The position numbers and the translations under genes were made by a program. DNA of 64,000 nucleotides from Oreohelix idahoensis (Eukaryota > Mollusca > Gastropoda > Stylommatophora > Oreohelicidae). The notes below the pieces were generated by a model. The model worked only from the letters and a program-made list of their open reading frames with translations. It was not told where the DNA came from and searched no databases. The stretch covers positions 1 to 64,000 of the forward strand of contig JAMPIV010014128.1 in assembly GCA_024509875.1 (NCBI GenBank). The letters run 5' to 3'. Shown piece after piece: positions 11,711-22,078 of the stretch (the first letter of the stretch is position 1; each line of letters opens with the position of its first letter).

Positions 11711-12879
11711 TTAGAATGTACATCATGTCTTTCATCTTTCCCTCCCTGCTCCATAGGGAACCTGGATCTACGTTATGCTTTTAGTTCTCTTTACGAATCT
11801 ATCAATAAAGCAATCACCAGCCCGTGCAGTGGTGGTTCATGAATCATCATTCTAGATACTGAGGTTGCAAGCCCCAAATGACATGATTTATGCCAAATAA
11901 AAGCTATGAGTGAGAAAAATGAAGAAAAAGAAAGGATACTGCCGGAGGGCTGAAGGTGTGTGAAATCACACAAAAGAGCATGTTCAGACGTTTTGTCACA
12001 GCTATCACCAGACTTGACCAGTGACGAGAGTGGACCAGTAAATTACCTGCAAAGAACAAGCACCGGCTGGAGCAGACACCAACCGACATCTTACTGGCAG
12101 CTAAGCATCCTTTCAAATCTGCCAAGTGAACTCTCTGTTAAACAACTTTTTAAATCAGACCATTACCTGTGAGGACATTTTAAAGACTCTATCTGAATTC
12201 ACCCCACCCTTATTTATTTTCCATTTGTTCACGATAATTGATTATTACATTTTTAAATCTGTAAATATACGAGTTTATAGTCGACGTAGTCATTTTCAGT
12301 GAACTGCCCCCGTATGTCTCAGTCATGTTAGATACTTATAACAGAGCTATTTAAGTAATACTTTCCTGAGTTAAATCAGTTGGGTGCTAATCAGAACGAG
12401 CAAAATCCTAACTCGTAGAAGGTCAAGAAAGATAAAAACGTTTACACGGCCTGGATCCTATCAGCCGTAGTGCTTGATTTCTTTAAATTCCTATGAGGCT
12501 CCATAGAAGTAAGCATTATTCTTCAATTCACATCTCTGACAAGAGTAATCTTGAGCGAAAGGTAGACACCTTTGAAGACCCTCAGTAGATACTCTGAATT
12601 TTGGCCACTGTCGGACCATCGCTGCAGAGCAAGGGGAGGAAATCCCGTGACAAGTGCTTAATATAGCTTTCACGGTGTAATGCTCGCCTTTTCCGTATTT
12701 TCCTGCACCATGAACAGATTGCAAAACATGCGCGTTCTTTTAATGAGTGTTCACTTTAGCTTTCACAGCCTCACAGTAGTCTCCACACACGAGATTCCCG
12801 ATAGTGCAGTTGTCGTATTCTTTCTTTGTCTCTTCAAAGACCCCCGGTAACTATACGGCAGCTATGAATATATTGTACT
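11711..12879. other. No gene recognised
   Basis: Contains a 70-codon frame at 11960-12172 (+) with no recognisable motif. A partial copy of a dispersed ~200-bp repeat lies at about 12740-12855 (ending with a run like attctttctttgtctcttc). No exon with consistent splice borders was found. Confidence 0.45.
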
Positions 12880-13025
12880 TTAACTCTTTGACTCCTGAAT
12901 TATTTTCCACCCTGTACCGTAATTTAAATTCATGATAGACTACAAACAACTCTCAGAGCGTTGTTTTGGCAGGGTTGTCAAATCTGACCAACGCTCTGAG
13001 CGTTGTTCCGGAGTCAAAGAGTTAA
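12880..13025. mobile_element. piggyBac-like MITE, copy 1
   Basis: A 146-bp unit bounded by TTAA on each side with inverted ends TTAACTCTTTGACTCC. Just inside the right end is an inner hairpin, caacgctctgagcgttg. A second copy of exactly the same length lies at 45152-45297. TTAA borders are the hallmark of piggyBac insertions. The terminal CTCTTTG differs by one base from the common CCCTTTG form. Confidence 0.7.
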
Positions 13026-13289
13026 ATATTAACCTTATAATTTGTCAAAATTGGTGTGGGTTATATTCAAATGAATTGTTGCTACCGTTTTAAGCTGTAT
13101 CGAAACTCTGGAAATTACTCAGAAAAGCACTCCTAATTCATGCCCCTCTAACGACCAGTTTGCCATTTTCCCGGGGTCATTACATCCACCACATATATAA
13201 ATAAAATTATATTCTGTTCATTTCGTATAGAAAGACATACTTTTTTATATTTTTCGTATTTCTGGTATATTTTACAAGCTAGATTTAAA

Positions 13290-14130
13290 AAAAAAGGCTG
13301 CGAAGTTCTTTAAAATGTCATAAAGGGGTGCGAAGCTTCGTAAGATGTTGTAAAGGGGCACGGGACCTCTGAAACAGTGCTTCTTAACCAGGGGTGCATG
13401 CACCCACTGGGGGTGCGAGACTTAGCTTCGTGGGGTGCGAGACTTACCTTCTAGGGGTGCGAGACTTAGCTTCTAGGGGTGCGAGACTTACCTTCTAGGG
13501 GTGCGAGACATGCCAGATATTTTTGAAGGCAAATCATCATAAACAATATATAATACACAGAACTCAAATATATTTGTACAAAACAAAACAGTTACAACAT
13601 GAATTAGATACCAAACCTTAGTCACATTCTGTAAATAACATTTTCTCAAAATAAACTTTATGCTCTTTTTGCGAGCTAGAAGGTAAAAGGTTGAAGGCTT
13701 CTTAAGATGCTGGAAAGGGGTGCGAGGCTTCTTAAGATGATGTAAAGGGATGTGAAGCTTCTTAAGATGATGTAAAGGGGTGTGAAGCTTCTTAAGATGC
13801 TGGAAAGGGTTGTCAAGCTTCTTAAGATGCTGTAAAGGGGTACGCGGCTTCTTAAGATGCTATAAAGGGGCGCGAGGCTTCTTAAGATGCTATAAAGGGG
13901 CGCGAGGCTTCTTAAGATGCTGTTAAGGGGGAAAGTTCAATAGAGCCAAGTGTTTAATCAACAGTACTTGGCAGTATAAATCGGTCTTTGAACCTCTGAA
14001 CCGGCTTTATATCTTAAGATGCTTTAAAGGGGTGCAAGGCTTCTTAAGATGCTGTAAAGGGGTGCAAGGCTCTTTAATTAAGGTGCAGTAAAGGGGTGCT
14101 GGACCTCTAGCAAGTTAAGAAACACTTGTC
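13290..14130. repeat. ~31-bp tandem array inside hAT-like ends
   Basis: Diverged tandem copies of a unit like cttaagatgctgtaaaggggtgcgagg fill this block. The block is framed by CAGTGCTTCTTAACC at 13375-13389 and gttaagaaacacttg ending at 14128, which resemble inverted ends of hAT elements. The repeat units resemble the terminal sequence itself. No clean 8-bp target duplication was found, and similar units spill out to about 13290. Likely an amplified non-autonomous hAT relic. Confidence 0.55.
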
Positions 14131-14622
14131 GTCTAAAGGGTTAAAAAGCACTTGTTTAAAAGAAACTAGCTAAGTAGAAGAGTTGACAACGAATAAACAA
14201 AATGGTGGAGAAGCATGATTACATTTGCATGCTGGCATGATACTTAAAGAAGAAGAAAACGGAGAAAGAAGAAGCAGAAGAAGACTAAAAAGAAAAAGAA
14301 TAAGAGGGAGATAGAAGAAGAAGAAGTTGAGGTATTGAACGTTAAGTGTCAATAATCGTAAATAAGAACTGTAGTCTGTGAGATAGTGAAAGAGTGTAGG
14401 AATGGAATGTACCAGAGTTGGAAACGTAGAGTGGAGTCGAGATCAGTGGGAGAAGGTCATTAGGGAAACCAGTTAAAGCTTACAACATGAATAATGTGTC
14501 ACGACTTCCTCCATATCTGCCACACTCAAGGTCACATGAATTTTATTACGTTTCATCAGGATATGTCTGGCCACATGAAACGCTCTATTAATTATAACCT
14601 TCACCTTGCTTGGGTTCATTTA
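14131..14622. other. AAG-rich microsatellite and unassigned sequence
   Basis: About 14245-14335 is purine-rich (AAG/GAAGAA runs). The rest shows no gene or known repeat. Confidence 0.5.
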
Positions 14623-14633
14623 TTAATTCTTTA

Positions 14634-14894
14634 GGGAGCCGCGCTGGTGTAATGGCTTCGGCGTTGTACTGGCGACCAGGTGTTCATGGTTCAATCCCGG
14701 GCGTCGGCGTTTGAAGAAATGTTTACGGCCGGAAATTTGACTGAATAGCCTGAACGGCTCCTGTGATAAACCCCCTGTGGATGGGAAGGAGCGAAGCTCC
14801 TGACCGGGTTGGAAGGAAAGTCCTCAGGTTCCCCAGCCTCGCAATGACATGTCATTGGGCCGAAGGGCTGAAAGCCTAAGTGCCGCTGGTTAAG

Positions 14895-14930
<36 letters not shown>
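14634..14930 (+). mobile_element. tRNA-derived SINE with poly-A tail
   Basis: Starts with a tRNA-like head holding an A box (ctggtgtaatggc) and a B box (ggttcaatccc), then a unique body and a poly-A tail of about 36 bases. It is flanked by a perfect 11-bp target duplication, ttaattcttta, at 14623-14633 and 14931-14941. The intact tail and exact duplication indicate a recent LINE-mobilised insertion. The head is not a functional tRNA gene. Confidence 0.9.
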
Positions 14931-14935
<5 letters not shown>

Positions 14936-14959
14936 TCTTTAATGCACTTCCCTTTTCAA

Positions 14960-15180
14960 CTCTTTATGGAATGTTGAGCAACTACTTCAGCTGGTCCCAA
15001 GGAAGGCTGTACCATGGCGTACTTGTGACCTTGTAGCAGCGGTTTTTGAAGCATCTTGTTTTACACGTTGAACATGCTAGCCCAAACACAATGTTCTGAT
15101 AGTTCTCTTACGACATGCTTGACCGGGTAGTAGTGCTATTCTTCTCTGTCTCCTCAAAGACTCGTCGAGTGCACTCAGGT
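14960..15180 (+). repeat. Dispersed repeat family A, copy
   Basis: Shares the ordered phrases of an unrecognised ~200-bp dispersed repeat: ctacttc-gctggt-cc, ttacgacatgc, then tctgtctcctcaaagact. Other copies are near 12740, 16545, 32225, 39665, 44925, 46180, 53575 and 62780 (minus). Confidence 0.5.
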
Positions 15181-15187
15181 TGTGTTA

Positions 15188-16538
15188 TCATTGAGCGTCA
15201 GCTCTTGGTGAAGTCTGCAGTCTTTGATCCACTGTCATTGAGCGTCAGCTCTTGGTGAAGTCTGCAGTCTTTGATCCACTGTCATTGAACGTCAACTCTT
15301 GGTGAAGTCTGCAGTCTTTGATCCACTGTCATTGAGCGTCAGCTCTTGCTGAAGTCTGCAGTCTTTGATCCACTGTCATTGAACGTCAACTCTTGGTGAA
15401 GTCTGCAGTCTTTGATCCACTGTCATTGAACGTCAACTCTTGGTGAAGTCTGCAGTCTTTGATCCACTGTCATTGAACGTCAGCTCTTTGTGAAGTCTGC
15501 TGTCTTTGATCCACTGTCATTGAACGTCAGCTCTTGGTGAAGCCTGCAGTCTTTGATCCACTGTCATTGAGCGTCAGCTCTTGGTGAAGTCTGCAGTCTT
15601 TGATCCACTGTCATTGAGCGTCAGCTCTTGGTGAAGCCTGCAGTCTTTGATCCACTGTCATTGAGCGTCAGCTCTTGGTGAAGCCTGCAGTCTTTGATCC
15701 ACTGTCATTTAACGTCAGCTCTTGGTGAAGCCTGCAGTCTTTGATCCACTGTCATTGAGCGTCAGCTCTTGGTGAAGCCTGCAGTCTTTGATCCACTGCC
15801 ATTGAGTGTCAGCTCTTGGTGACGTCTGCAGTCTTTGATCCACTGTCATTGAGCGTCAGCTCTTGGTGAAGTCTGCAGTCTTTGATCCACTGTCATTGAG
15901 CGTCAGCTCTTGGTGAAGCCTGTAGTCTTTGATCCACTGTCATTGAACGTCAGCTCTTGGTGAAGCCTGCAGTCTTTGATCCACTGTCATTGAGCGTCAG
16001 CTCTTGGTGAAGCCTGCAGTCTTTGATCCACTGTCATTGAACGTCAGCTTTTGGTGAAGCCTGCAGTCTTTGATCCACTGTCATTGAACGTCAGCTCTTG
16101 GTGAAGCCTGCAGTCTTTGATCCACTGTCATTGAGCGTCAGCTCTTGGTGAAGCCTGCAGTCTTTGATCCATTGTCATTGAACGTCAGCTCTTGGTGAAG
16201 CCTGCAGTCTTTGATCTACTGTCATTGAGAGTCAGCTCTTGGTGACGCCTGAAGTCTATGATCCACTGTCATTGAGCGTCAGCTCTTGGTGAAACCTGAA
16301 GTCTTTGATCTAATGTCATTGAGCGTCAGCTCTTGATGAAGTCTGTAGTCTTTGATCCACTGTCATTGAGCGTCAGCTGTTTGTGTAGTTTGCAGTCTTT
16401 GATCCACTGTCATTGAGCGTCAGCTCTTGGTGTAGTCTGCAGTCTTTGATCCACTGTCATTGAGCGTCAGCTCTTGGTGAAGCCTGCAGTCTTTGATCCA
16501 CTGTCATTGAGCGTCAGCTCGTGGTGTAGTCTGCAGTC
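15188..16538 (+). repeat. 47-bp minisatellite, about 29 copies
   Basis: Head-to-tail copies of a 47-base unit beginning tcattgagcgtcagctcttgg and containing ctgcagtctttgatccact. Period 47 was checked at 15188 and 15235. Most left-side copies read aagtctgcag and most right-side copies aagcctgcag. Short terminal copies are more diverged. No coding potential. Confidence 0.95.
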
Positions 16539-16544
16539 AACGCA

Positions 16545-16680
16545 ATTATATTGCCTCGCAACAGCCGTCTCTAGCCTTTTATTTGACACGATGAGCTTGC
16601 TAGCCCTATGTACAGCGTCAAACCATTAGGCTCTTACGACATGCCTGAGTGAGCAGTTGTACTATTCTTTCTTCAGAAGT
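16545..16680 (+). repeat. Dispersed repeat family A, partial copy
   Basis: The phrase cttacgacatgcctgag-gagcagttgtactattctttctt matches the right half of the family A repeat. The minisatellite therefore sits between two family A copies. Confidence 0.5.
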
Positions 16681-16904
16681 GACAAACCCCCTCCCCCACC
16701 CCCTTCCCCATCCTCCAACTGAACTATCGGGTTTTGTGAATTACTGGAGGTAGTACTATGGAACCAATAAATAAAGATTAAAAAACAAAAACAAACACAG
16801 CAAAACAAACTAATCAGGTCCACTCTGTCTTACCAAGCATGTCTTAAAAGACGAGCAAGGTAGGTTGTGCACTTGTATGGTTCATCAAGACGGCATTCTG
16901 CAGT

Positions 16905-17001
16905 TGTAACTTCATGTTCCATAAGGATCCATAAAGGAGATGATAATGGTATTTGTACTCATGTACAGATTGTTCATAACGTAAAACAAATTGCCAGAAA
17001 C
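16905..17001 (+). repeat. 97-bp direct repeat, left of LINE
   Basis: Runs from tgtaacttcatg to ttgccagaaac and is matched by 18942-19038 at the same length. The last ~60 bases look identical and the first ~35 carry several differences. The two copies exactly bracket a minus-strand LINE, with no other sequence between the left copy and the LINE's 3' tail. Confidence 0.9.
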
Positions 17002-18941
17002 TTCTTCTTCTTCTTTTATCCTTAGCCGCCGACCGTCAAAGCAGTCAGTGGCCATTACGCCTGGTGGCGTCTTGTAGGGCAGCAACAAATTGATTCCACT
17101 TTGCTCGGTTGGTGGCCATCCTTCGTAGAGTGCCTCGACTCTGGTTCATTCTTTGCATCTCAGCCTCCACAGTCCTCCGCCAAGTTGTTTTCGGTCGGCC
17201 TCTCTTTCGTTTTCCTTCCGGGGTCCATAGTGTAGCTGTTCTTGTGATGGCATTAGGGTCTCTTCTGAGGACATTGCCAACCCAATTCCAGCGTCTGCCA
17301 CTTATGATAGTGTGCATGTCCTCTTGCTTGCTCCGAGTAAGCAGTTCTTGGTTGGTGATGGTATTCGGCCAAAAAATTCGGAAAATTTTTCTTAGGCAGG
17401 TTGTGTGTAAAGAGGACAATTTCGACATTTCCTTCTCTGCTACTCTCCAGCATTCCGCACCATAGAGAAGCACAGAAAGCACACAGCTCTCATATAGTCT
17501 TAATTTTGTGTTCGTGATGTACTGAGAGGACTTCCAGATGTTGTTTAGACTAAAAAAGGCTGTTCTTGCTTTGTTCATTCTGTTGTTGATGTCTTTGCTT
17601 GCTCCGCCGTCTGGTGCTACTATGCATCCTAGATTTGTGAAGGTGTCTGTCTGTTCCAGTTGCTGATTCCTTACTGTTATGGGCTCAGGGTTGCTCACAT
17701 TGAGCGTCATGACCTCTGTCTTCTTTAGATTGATGTTTAGGCCCACCTGCTGCCTATACTTATTAAGACTATCCGTTTTTTCCTGGATGTGTTGATGTGA
17801 ATGTGCTAGTAGTGCAATGTCATCTGCATATTCCAGACCTTCCAATGTAGAAAATGTAGTCCATCTTATTCCTCATGGACTGCTCTCTGTTGTCTGGCTC
17901 GTCACCCAGTCTATGACTGTTAAAAATAGAGTGATTGATAAAGGGCATCCCAGTCGTACTCCTGTCTTCACCTCAAAGGTTAGGTTGCTCTGCACAACGC
18001 TACACGTAAAGTTGGAAAAGAGGCTTTTTATGATTGACACTATGCAGCGTGGAATTCCATAAGCCCTAAGTATTTTCCACAGACTCCCTATGTATACTGT
18101 CAAAAGCCTTTTCAAAATCAACGAAATTAATGTACAGCTGTCTCTGCCATTCTGAGCACTACTCTATAATGTTCCTGAGGGTAAATATATCATCTGCACA
18201 TCTTCTCTTCTTTCTAAATCCTGCTTGATCTTTCCTCAGTTTGTGGTCTACTGCTTTTGAAATTCTCTGTATAATTATCCTGCCTAGTATTTTGCTGGGA
18301 ACTGAGAGAAGAGTGATTCCTCTCCAATTATTGCAATCTGCAAGATCTCCCTTATTGGGCAATTTGACAATGGTTCCTTTGTTCCACTCTGTTGGTGTTG
18401 TCCCTGTTTTCCAGACTTGTGCAAATAGTTGTTCTAATAGTTATGCTGCTAGCTCAGGGTCTGTCTTAAATAGCTCTACTTTTAAGTTATCATGGCCAGG
18501 AGCTTTTCCATTCTTTATCCCTTTGATTGCTGTGATTTTTTCTTTTCGTGAAATGTCTGTATTAACATCTAGATCGTTTTCAGCCCCAGTAATATTCAAC
18601 TGTGTCTCTGGTGGTTCCTTGTTCAGAGTTTCTCTGAAATGCTCTGCCCATCTTGTTTCCTGTCCCTCTGCTGTCATGATGAGATTTCCTTGCTTATCTC
18701 TTACTAATGTAATATTGTTTGCACCTCGTTTTCCGCTGATGATTTTAGTTATTTTGTATACTGTGCTTTTTTATTTCTCAGTGCTGCCTCTTCTGCCTGT
18801 CTTGCTAGATCGTCTAGGAATCGCGTTTTTTTTTGGCTCGGGTTTGGCGTTTTACTTCCTTGTCCAGCTGACTGTACTGTTCGCTAAACAGTTGCTTTAA
18901 CCTGGGGAACTTCGCTTCTGTTTTCTTTTTTTTTTTTTTTT
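17002..18941 (-). pseudogene. RTE-like LINE, 5'-truncated and frameshifted
   Basis: Reading on the minus strand, a pre-RT segment with NGKAPGHDN (18677-18441), then NNWRGITLLSVPSKILGR (18362-18159), a palm A region with substitutions (18121-17873), an intact catalytic GLEYADDIALL box at about 17817-17845, the post-palm region, and the C-terminus PEGKRKRGRPKTTWRRT (17845-17045). At least three frame changes split it. The 3' end carries a GAA-type tail (17002-17015). The endonuclease is missing. The 5' junction bears an A-run on the element's strand (T-run at 18925-18941). It belongs to the same family as 47046-49312. Confidence 0.88.
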
Positions 18942-19038
18942 TGTAACTTCATGCTCCATAAGTAGTCATAGAGGAGACGATAATGGTATTTGTACTCATG
19001 TACAGATTGTTCATAACGTAAAACAAATTGCCAGAAAC
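18942..19038 (+). repeat. 97-bp direct repeat, right of LINE
   Basis: Second member of the pair described at 16905-17001, with equal length and orientation. Either an unusually long target duplication or a local duplication into which the LINE inserted. Confidence 0.9.
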
Positions 19039-19115
19039 TATCACAGCAAAAGCACACGTGATACTGTGTCGCACACTCGTCATGTAAGAATAACAGCTGT
19101 TGTAATGGTCCTTGT

Positions 19116-19448
19116 TTCTAGGGTTGTGGTATCGGCCAAGAAATTTTCCGACTCTGACTTCTGAAATTTTAGGAGTCCGACTGCCGACTACAGGTTATTA
19201 CTAGTTACATGGCATAAATGTCGGAGTCCGACTACCGACTACAGGTTTTTACTAGTCACACGGCATAAATGTCGGAGTCCGACTACCGACTACAGGTTTT
19301 TACTAGTCACATGGCATAAATGTCGGAGTCCGACTACCGACTACAGGTTTTTACTAGTCACATGGCATACATGTCGGAGTCCTGCCATTTTTTTTCCGAC
19401 TCCATTAAAAGACGACTGACTACACGACTCCAACTTCACAGCTCTGTT
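19116..19448. mobile_element. hAT-like non-autonomous relic with 51-bp repeats
   Basis: The centre holds about four copies of a 51-base unit beginning gtcggagtccgactaccgac (starts at 19220, 19271, 19322 and 19373). The right border, on the minus strand, reads CAGAGCTGTGAAGTTGGAGTCG, a typical hAT-type end. The left border (tagggttgtggtatcgg at about 19120) matches it only partly. The repeat unit resembles the terminal motif (ggagtcg). Confidence 0.5.
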
Positions 19449-19582
19449 TGTTTCTTAAAGGAGAGTAACAAGAAAAAACAGAAGAAGAAGAAATACGCTT
19501 ACATTTTTTCTTTTAGTTAATTTTCTATTCTAATTAGTATAATTTTTTTTAAAAATACATTTTTAAAATTATTTTCTTTCAG

Positions 19583-19606
19583 CCTGTTTAGTAACGGCAG
19601 CAGGAA
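19583..19606 (+). CDS. Possible 24-bp micro-exon of the CCP gene
   Basis: A strong acceptor (attttctttcag) and a strong donor (gtaagtaa) enclose 24 bases that are open in the 1-1 phase used by the downstream CCP-gene exons, reading CLVTAAG plus split codons. No homology supports it, and 24 bases between good splice motifs can occur by chance in 64 kb. Listed as a candidate only. Confidence 0.22.
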
Positions 19607-19639
19607 GTAAGTAATCTGTTGTGGTTATCTTGACATTCA

Positions 19640-21060
19640 TTCATTAATTAATTCAGTCTTTCATTCGTTCAGTCGTTCATTCAGTCAATCAGTCATTTTT
19701 TTCATTTCGTCAGTCAATCAGCCTGTCATTAATTCATTCAGTCATTATTAATTCATTCAGTTCAGTCATTCATTCAGTCAGTCATTTATTCAAGTAGTCA
19801 ATCAGTCAGCCCGTCATTCATCATTCAATCATTTATTAATTAATTCAGTCATTCATTCACTTATTCGTTTATTCAGTAATTATTTAGTTAATTAATTAAT
19901 ATATTCATTCATTCAGTGAGTGATCGATTCATTCAGTCAGTCAGTCATTTATTTATACATACATTAAGACATTCATTCAGTCAGTCACCTATTCATTTAG
20001 TCAGTCAGCCAGTCCTTCATTCATTCAGTCATTTATTAATTAATTCAATCATTCATGTATTCATTCATTTAGTGAGTCATTTATTCATTTAATCACTCAG
20101 CCAGCCTGTCATTCATTTACTCAGTCATTATTAATTCATTTAATCAGTCATTTATTGTCATTTATTCATTCGTACAGTCAGTCATGTAGTCAGTCAGTCC
20201 GTCATTCATCCATTCAGTCATTTATTCATTCGTGCAGTCATTCATTCAGTTATTCATTTATTCAGTCATTTATTAATTCGTTCATTCACCAAGTGAGGCA
20301 TTGATTCATTCAACCAGTCATTCACTCAGTCAGTCATTTATTAATTCATACATTAAGTCATTCAATAATTCAATAATTCACTCATTCAGTCAGTCATTTA
20401 TTAATTCATTCATTCAGTCATGCATTCAGTCATTCATTCATCCATACATTTATTCATTCATTAAATCATTCATTCATGCAGTCATTCATTCATGAAGTCA
20501 TTCATTCATCCAGACATTCATTCATGAAGTCATTCATCCATCCAGACATTCATTCATGAAGTCATTCATTCATGCAGTCATTCATTCATGCAGTCATTCA
20601 TTCATGAAGTCATTCATTCATCCAGACATTCATTCATGAAGTCATTCATTCATGAAGTCATTCATTCATCCAGACATTCATTCATGAAGTCATTCATTCA
20701 TTCAGTCATTCATTCATGAAGTCATTCATTCATGAAGTCATTCATTCATGACGTCATTCATTCATGAAGTCATTCATTCATGAAGACATTCATTCATCCA
20801 GACATTCATTCATGAAGTCATTCATTCATGAAGTCATTCATTCATGAAGTCATTCATTCATCTAGACATTCATTCATGAAGTCATTCATTCATTCATTCA
20901 TTCATTCATTCATGAAGTCATTCATTCATCCAGACATTCATTCATCCAGACATTCATTCATCCAGACATTCATTCATGAAGTCATTCATTCATGAAGTCA
21001 TTCATTCATTCAGTCATTCATTCATGAAGTCATTCATTCATGAAGTCATTCATTCATTCA
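19640..21060. repeat. TCAT/TCAG satellite
   Basis: About 1.4 kb of degenerate tetranucleotide-based repeat (attcattcagtcattcatt and variants). The right half (20460-21060) settles into a more regular cattcattcatgaagt unit. Apparent open frames here are by-products of the repeat. Confidence 0.95.
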
Positions 21061-21061
21061 T

Positions 21062-21215
21062 TGGACCTTGAGCACCCAAAAGAGCATAGGCCTTCAACAA
21101 AATCATGTCAAGGTCACCTGTCTTGTGCCATCTGTTCTATGTCTTTCCATGTCCTCTTTATTCTTTTCACTTCTGTCTCTAGATGTCTTCTCCACGTGTT
21201 TTAAGTCGTCATCTA
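21062..21215 (-). mobile_element. LINE 3'-end fragment
   Basis: Reverse complement carries the family signature at 9264-9345 and 56755-56930 (cacgtggagaagacatctag-like, then catggaaagacatag-like). Only the terminal ~150 bases remain. Confidence 0.6.
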
Positions 21216-22078
21216 CCTCACTTACCAAAGGTGTTCAAAAATGAGGACTCTAATGATATAAACTTGTTTCCTTAATGGTATGCAGATATTAGTATGTTTC
21301 ATTTCCTTATTGTAACAGTTTGCGCTGTCTGGTTGTTTTGCAAATTTCTGTACATTTTATTGTGTGCATTGTATGGGTCTGAAAGCTAACATCAAAGTCT
21401 GACAGCAGGAAATTATGCAATGTTACGCCCGCTTTTTTGAAGGTGTGTAAAATTATAATGCAACATTTCTGTGTGACGGAAAAGGTAGACAGTAACAAGG
21501 GGCGATAAATCATCCGTAAAATCCCCTTAGCACGAACACCACACAATGCTACGTTTTGATAAGTGTTATGTCCCCTAAATCTCTCTCTTCTGAGGTAAAT
21601 TTGGCAACATTGTGTCATGTCCCAGTCTCTGTGGCTTTTATGTGGTGTTTAAAACCACTTTTATTTAACTTCATGGCTCTGAGACACGAAGAGCAACAAA
21701 AACAACAACCAAAAAGCTACATACTTTTATAAACGGTTGCTTGCGTAGAATAGAAGGACTGAAATGGTATGACAAAGTCACAAATGTGGAATTGATGACA
21801 AGAACCAGACATAGGTTTCACCCCTTCGCTGTTCAAAAAACGGATAACAGAACGCTGCTCCTCTTTGGTGCATGTCCCTAGTGGGGCAGCCATCTTTAAT
21901 CTTCTACTTTGACGTCATGTGGTTCGTCTGCACCGTAATGCCACCTGCAGGACACTCTTTCCGTCCTTAGCAACAATACTGCCAACTTATATGACAATGG
22001 CACGGTGTTTCGAATTTCTATCGCAAATTTAAGGTTTTCATATGAAGCCCCCTCGTATTTGTCACGTTTCATATTCGT
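21216..22078. other. No gene; one LINE RT-tail fragment
   Basis: About 21715-21815 (+) encodes a decayed LINE segment (NGCLRRIEGLKWYDKV), related to 49603-49696 and 56575-56640. The remainder up to the LTR at 22079 has no recognised feature. Confidence 0.5.

Noticed and set aside
11960..12172. 70-codon + strand frame
   Set aside because: No motif, no splice borders and no repeat relatives; typical of chance open frames.
13610..13690. hAT transposase inside the tandem array
   Set aside because: No reading frame longer than a few dozen codons and no transposase motif; the array is non-coding.
14634..14710. tRNA gene
   Set aside because: The A and B boxes belong to a SINE head: a non-tRNA body, poly-A tail and target duplication follow, and no proper acceptor stem closes.
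15188..16538. CRISPR-like regular repeats
   Set aside because: The 47-bp units are contiguous with no unique spacers, and the genome is eukaryotic; it is a minisatellite.
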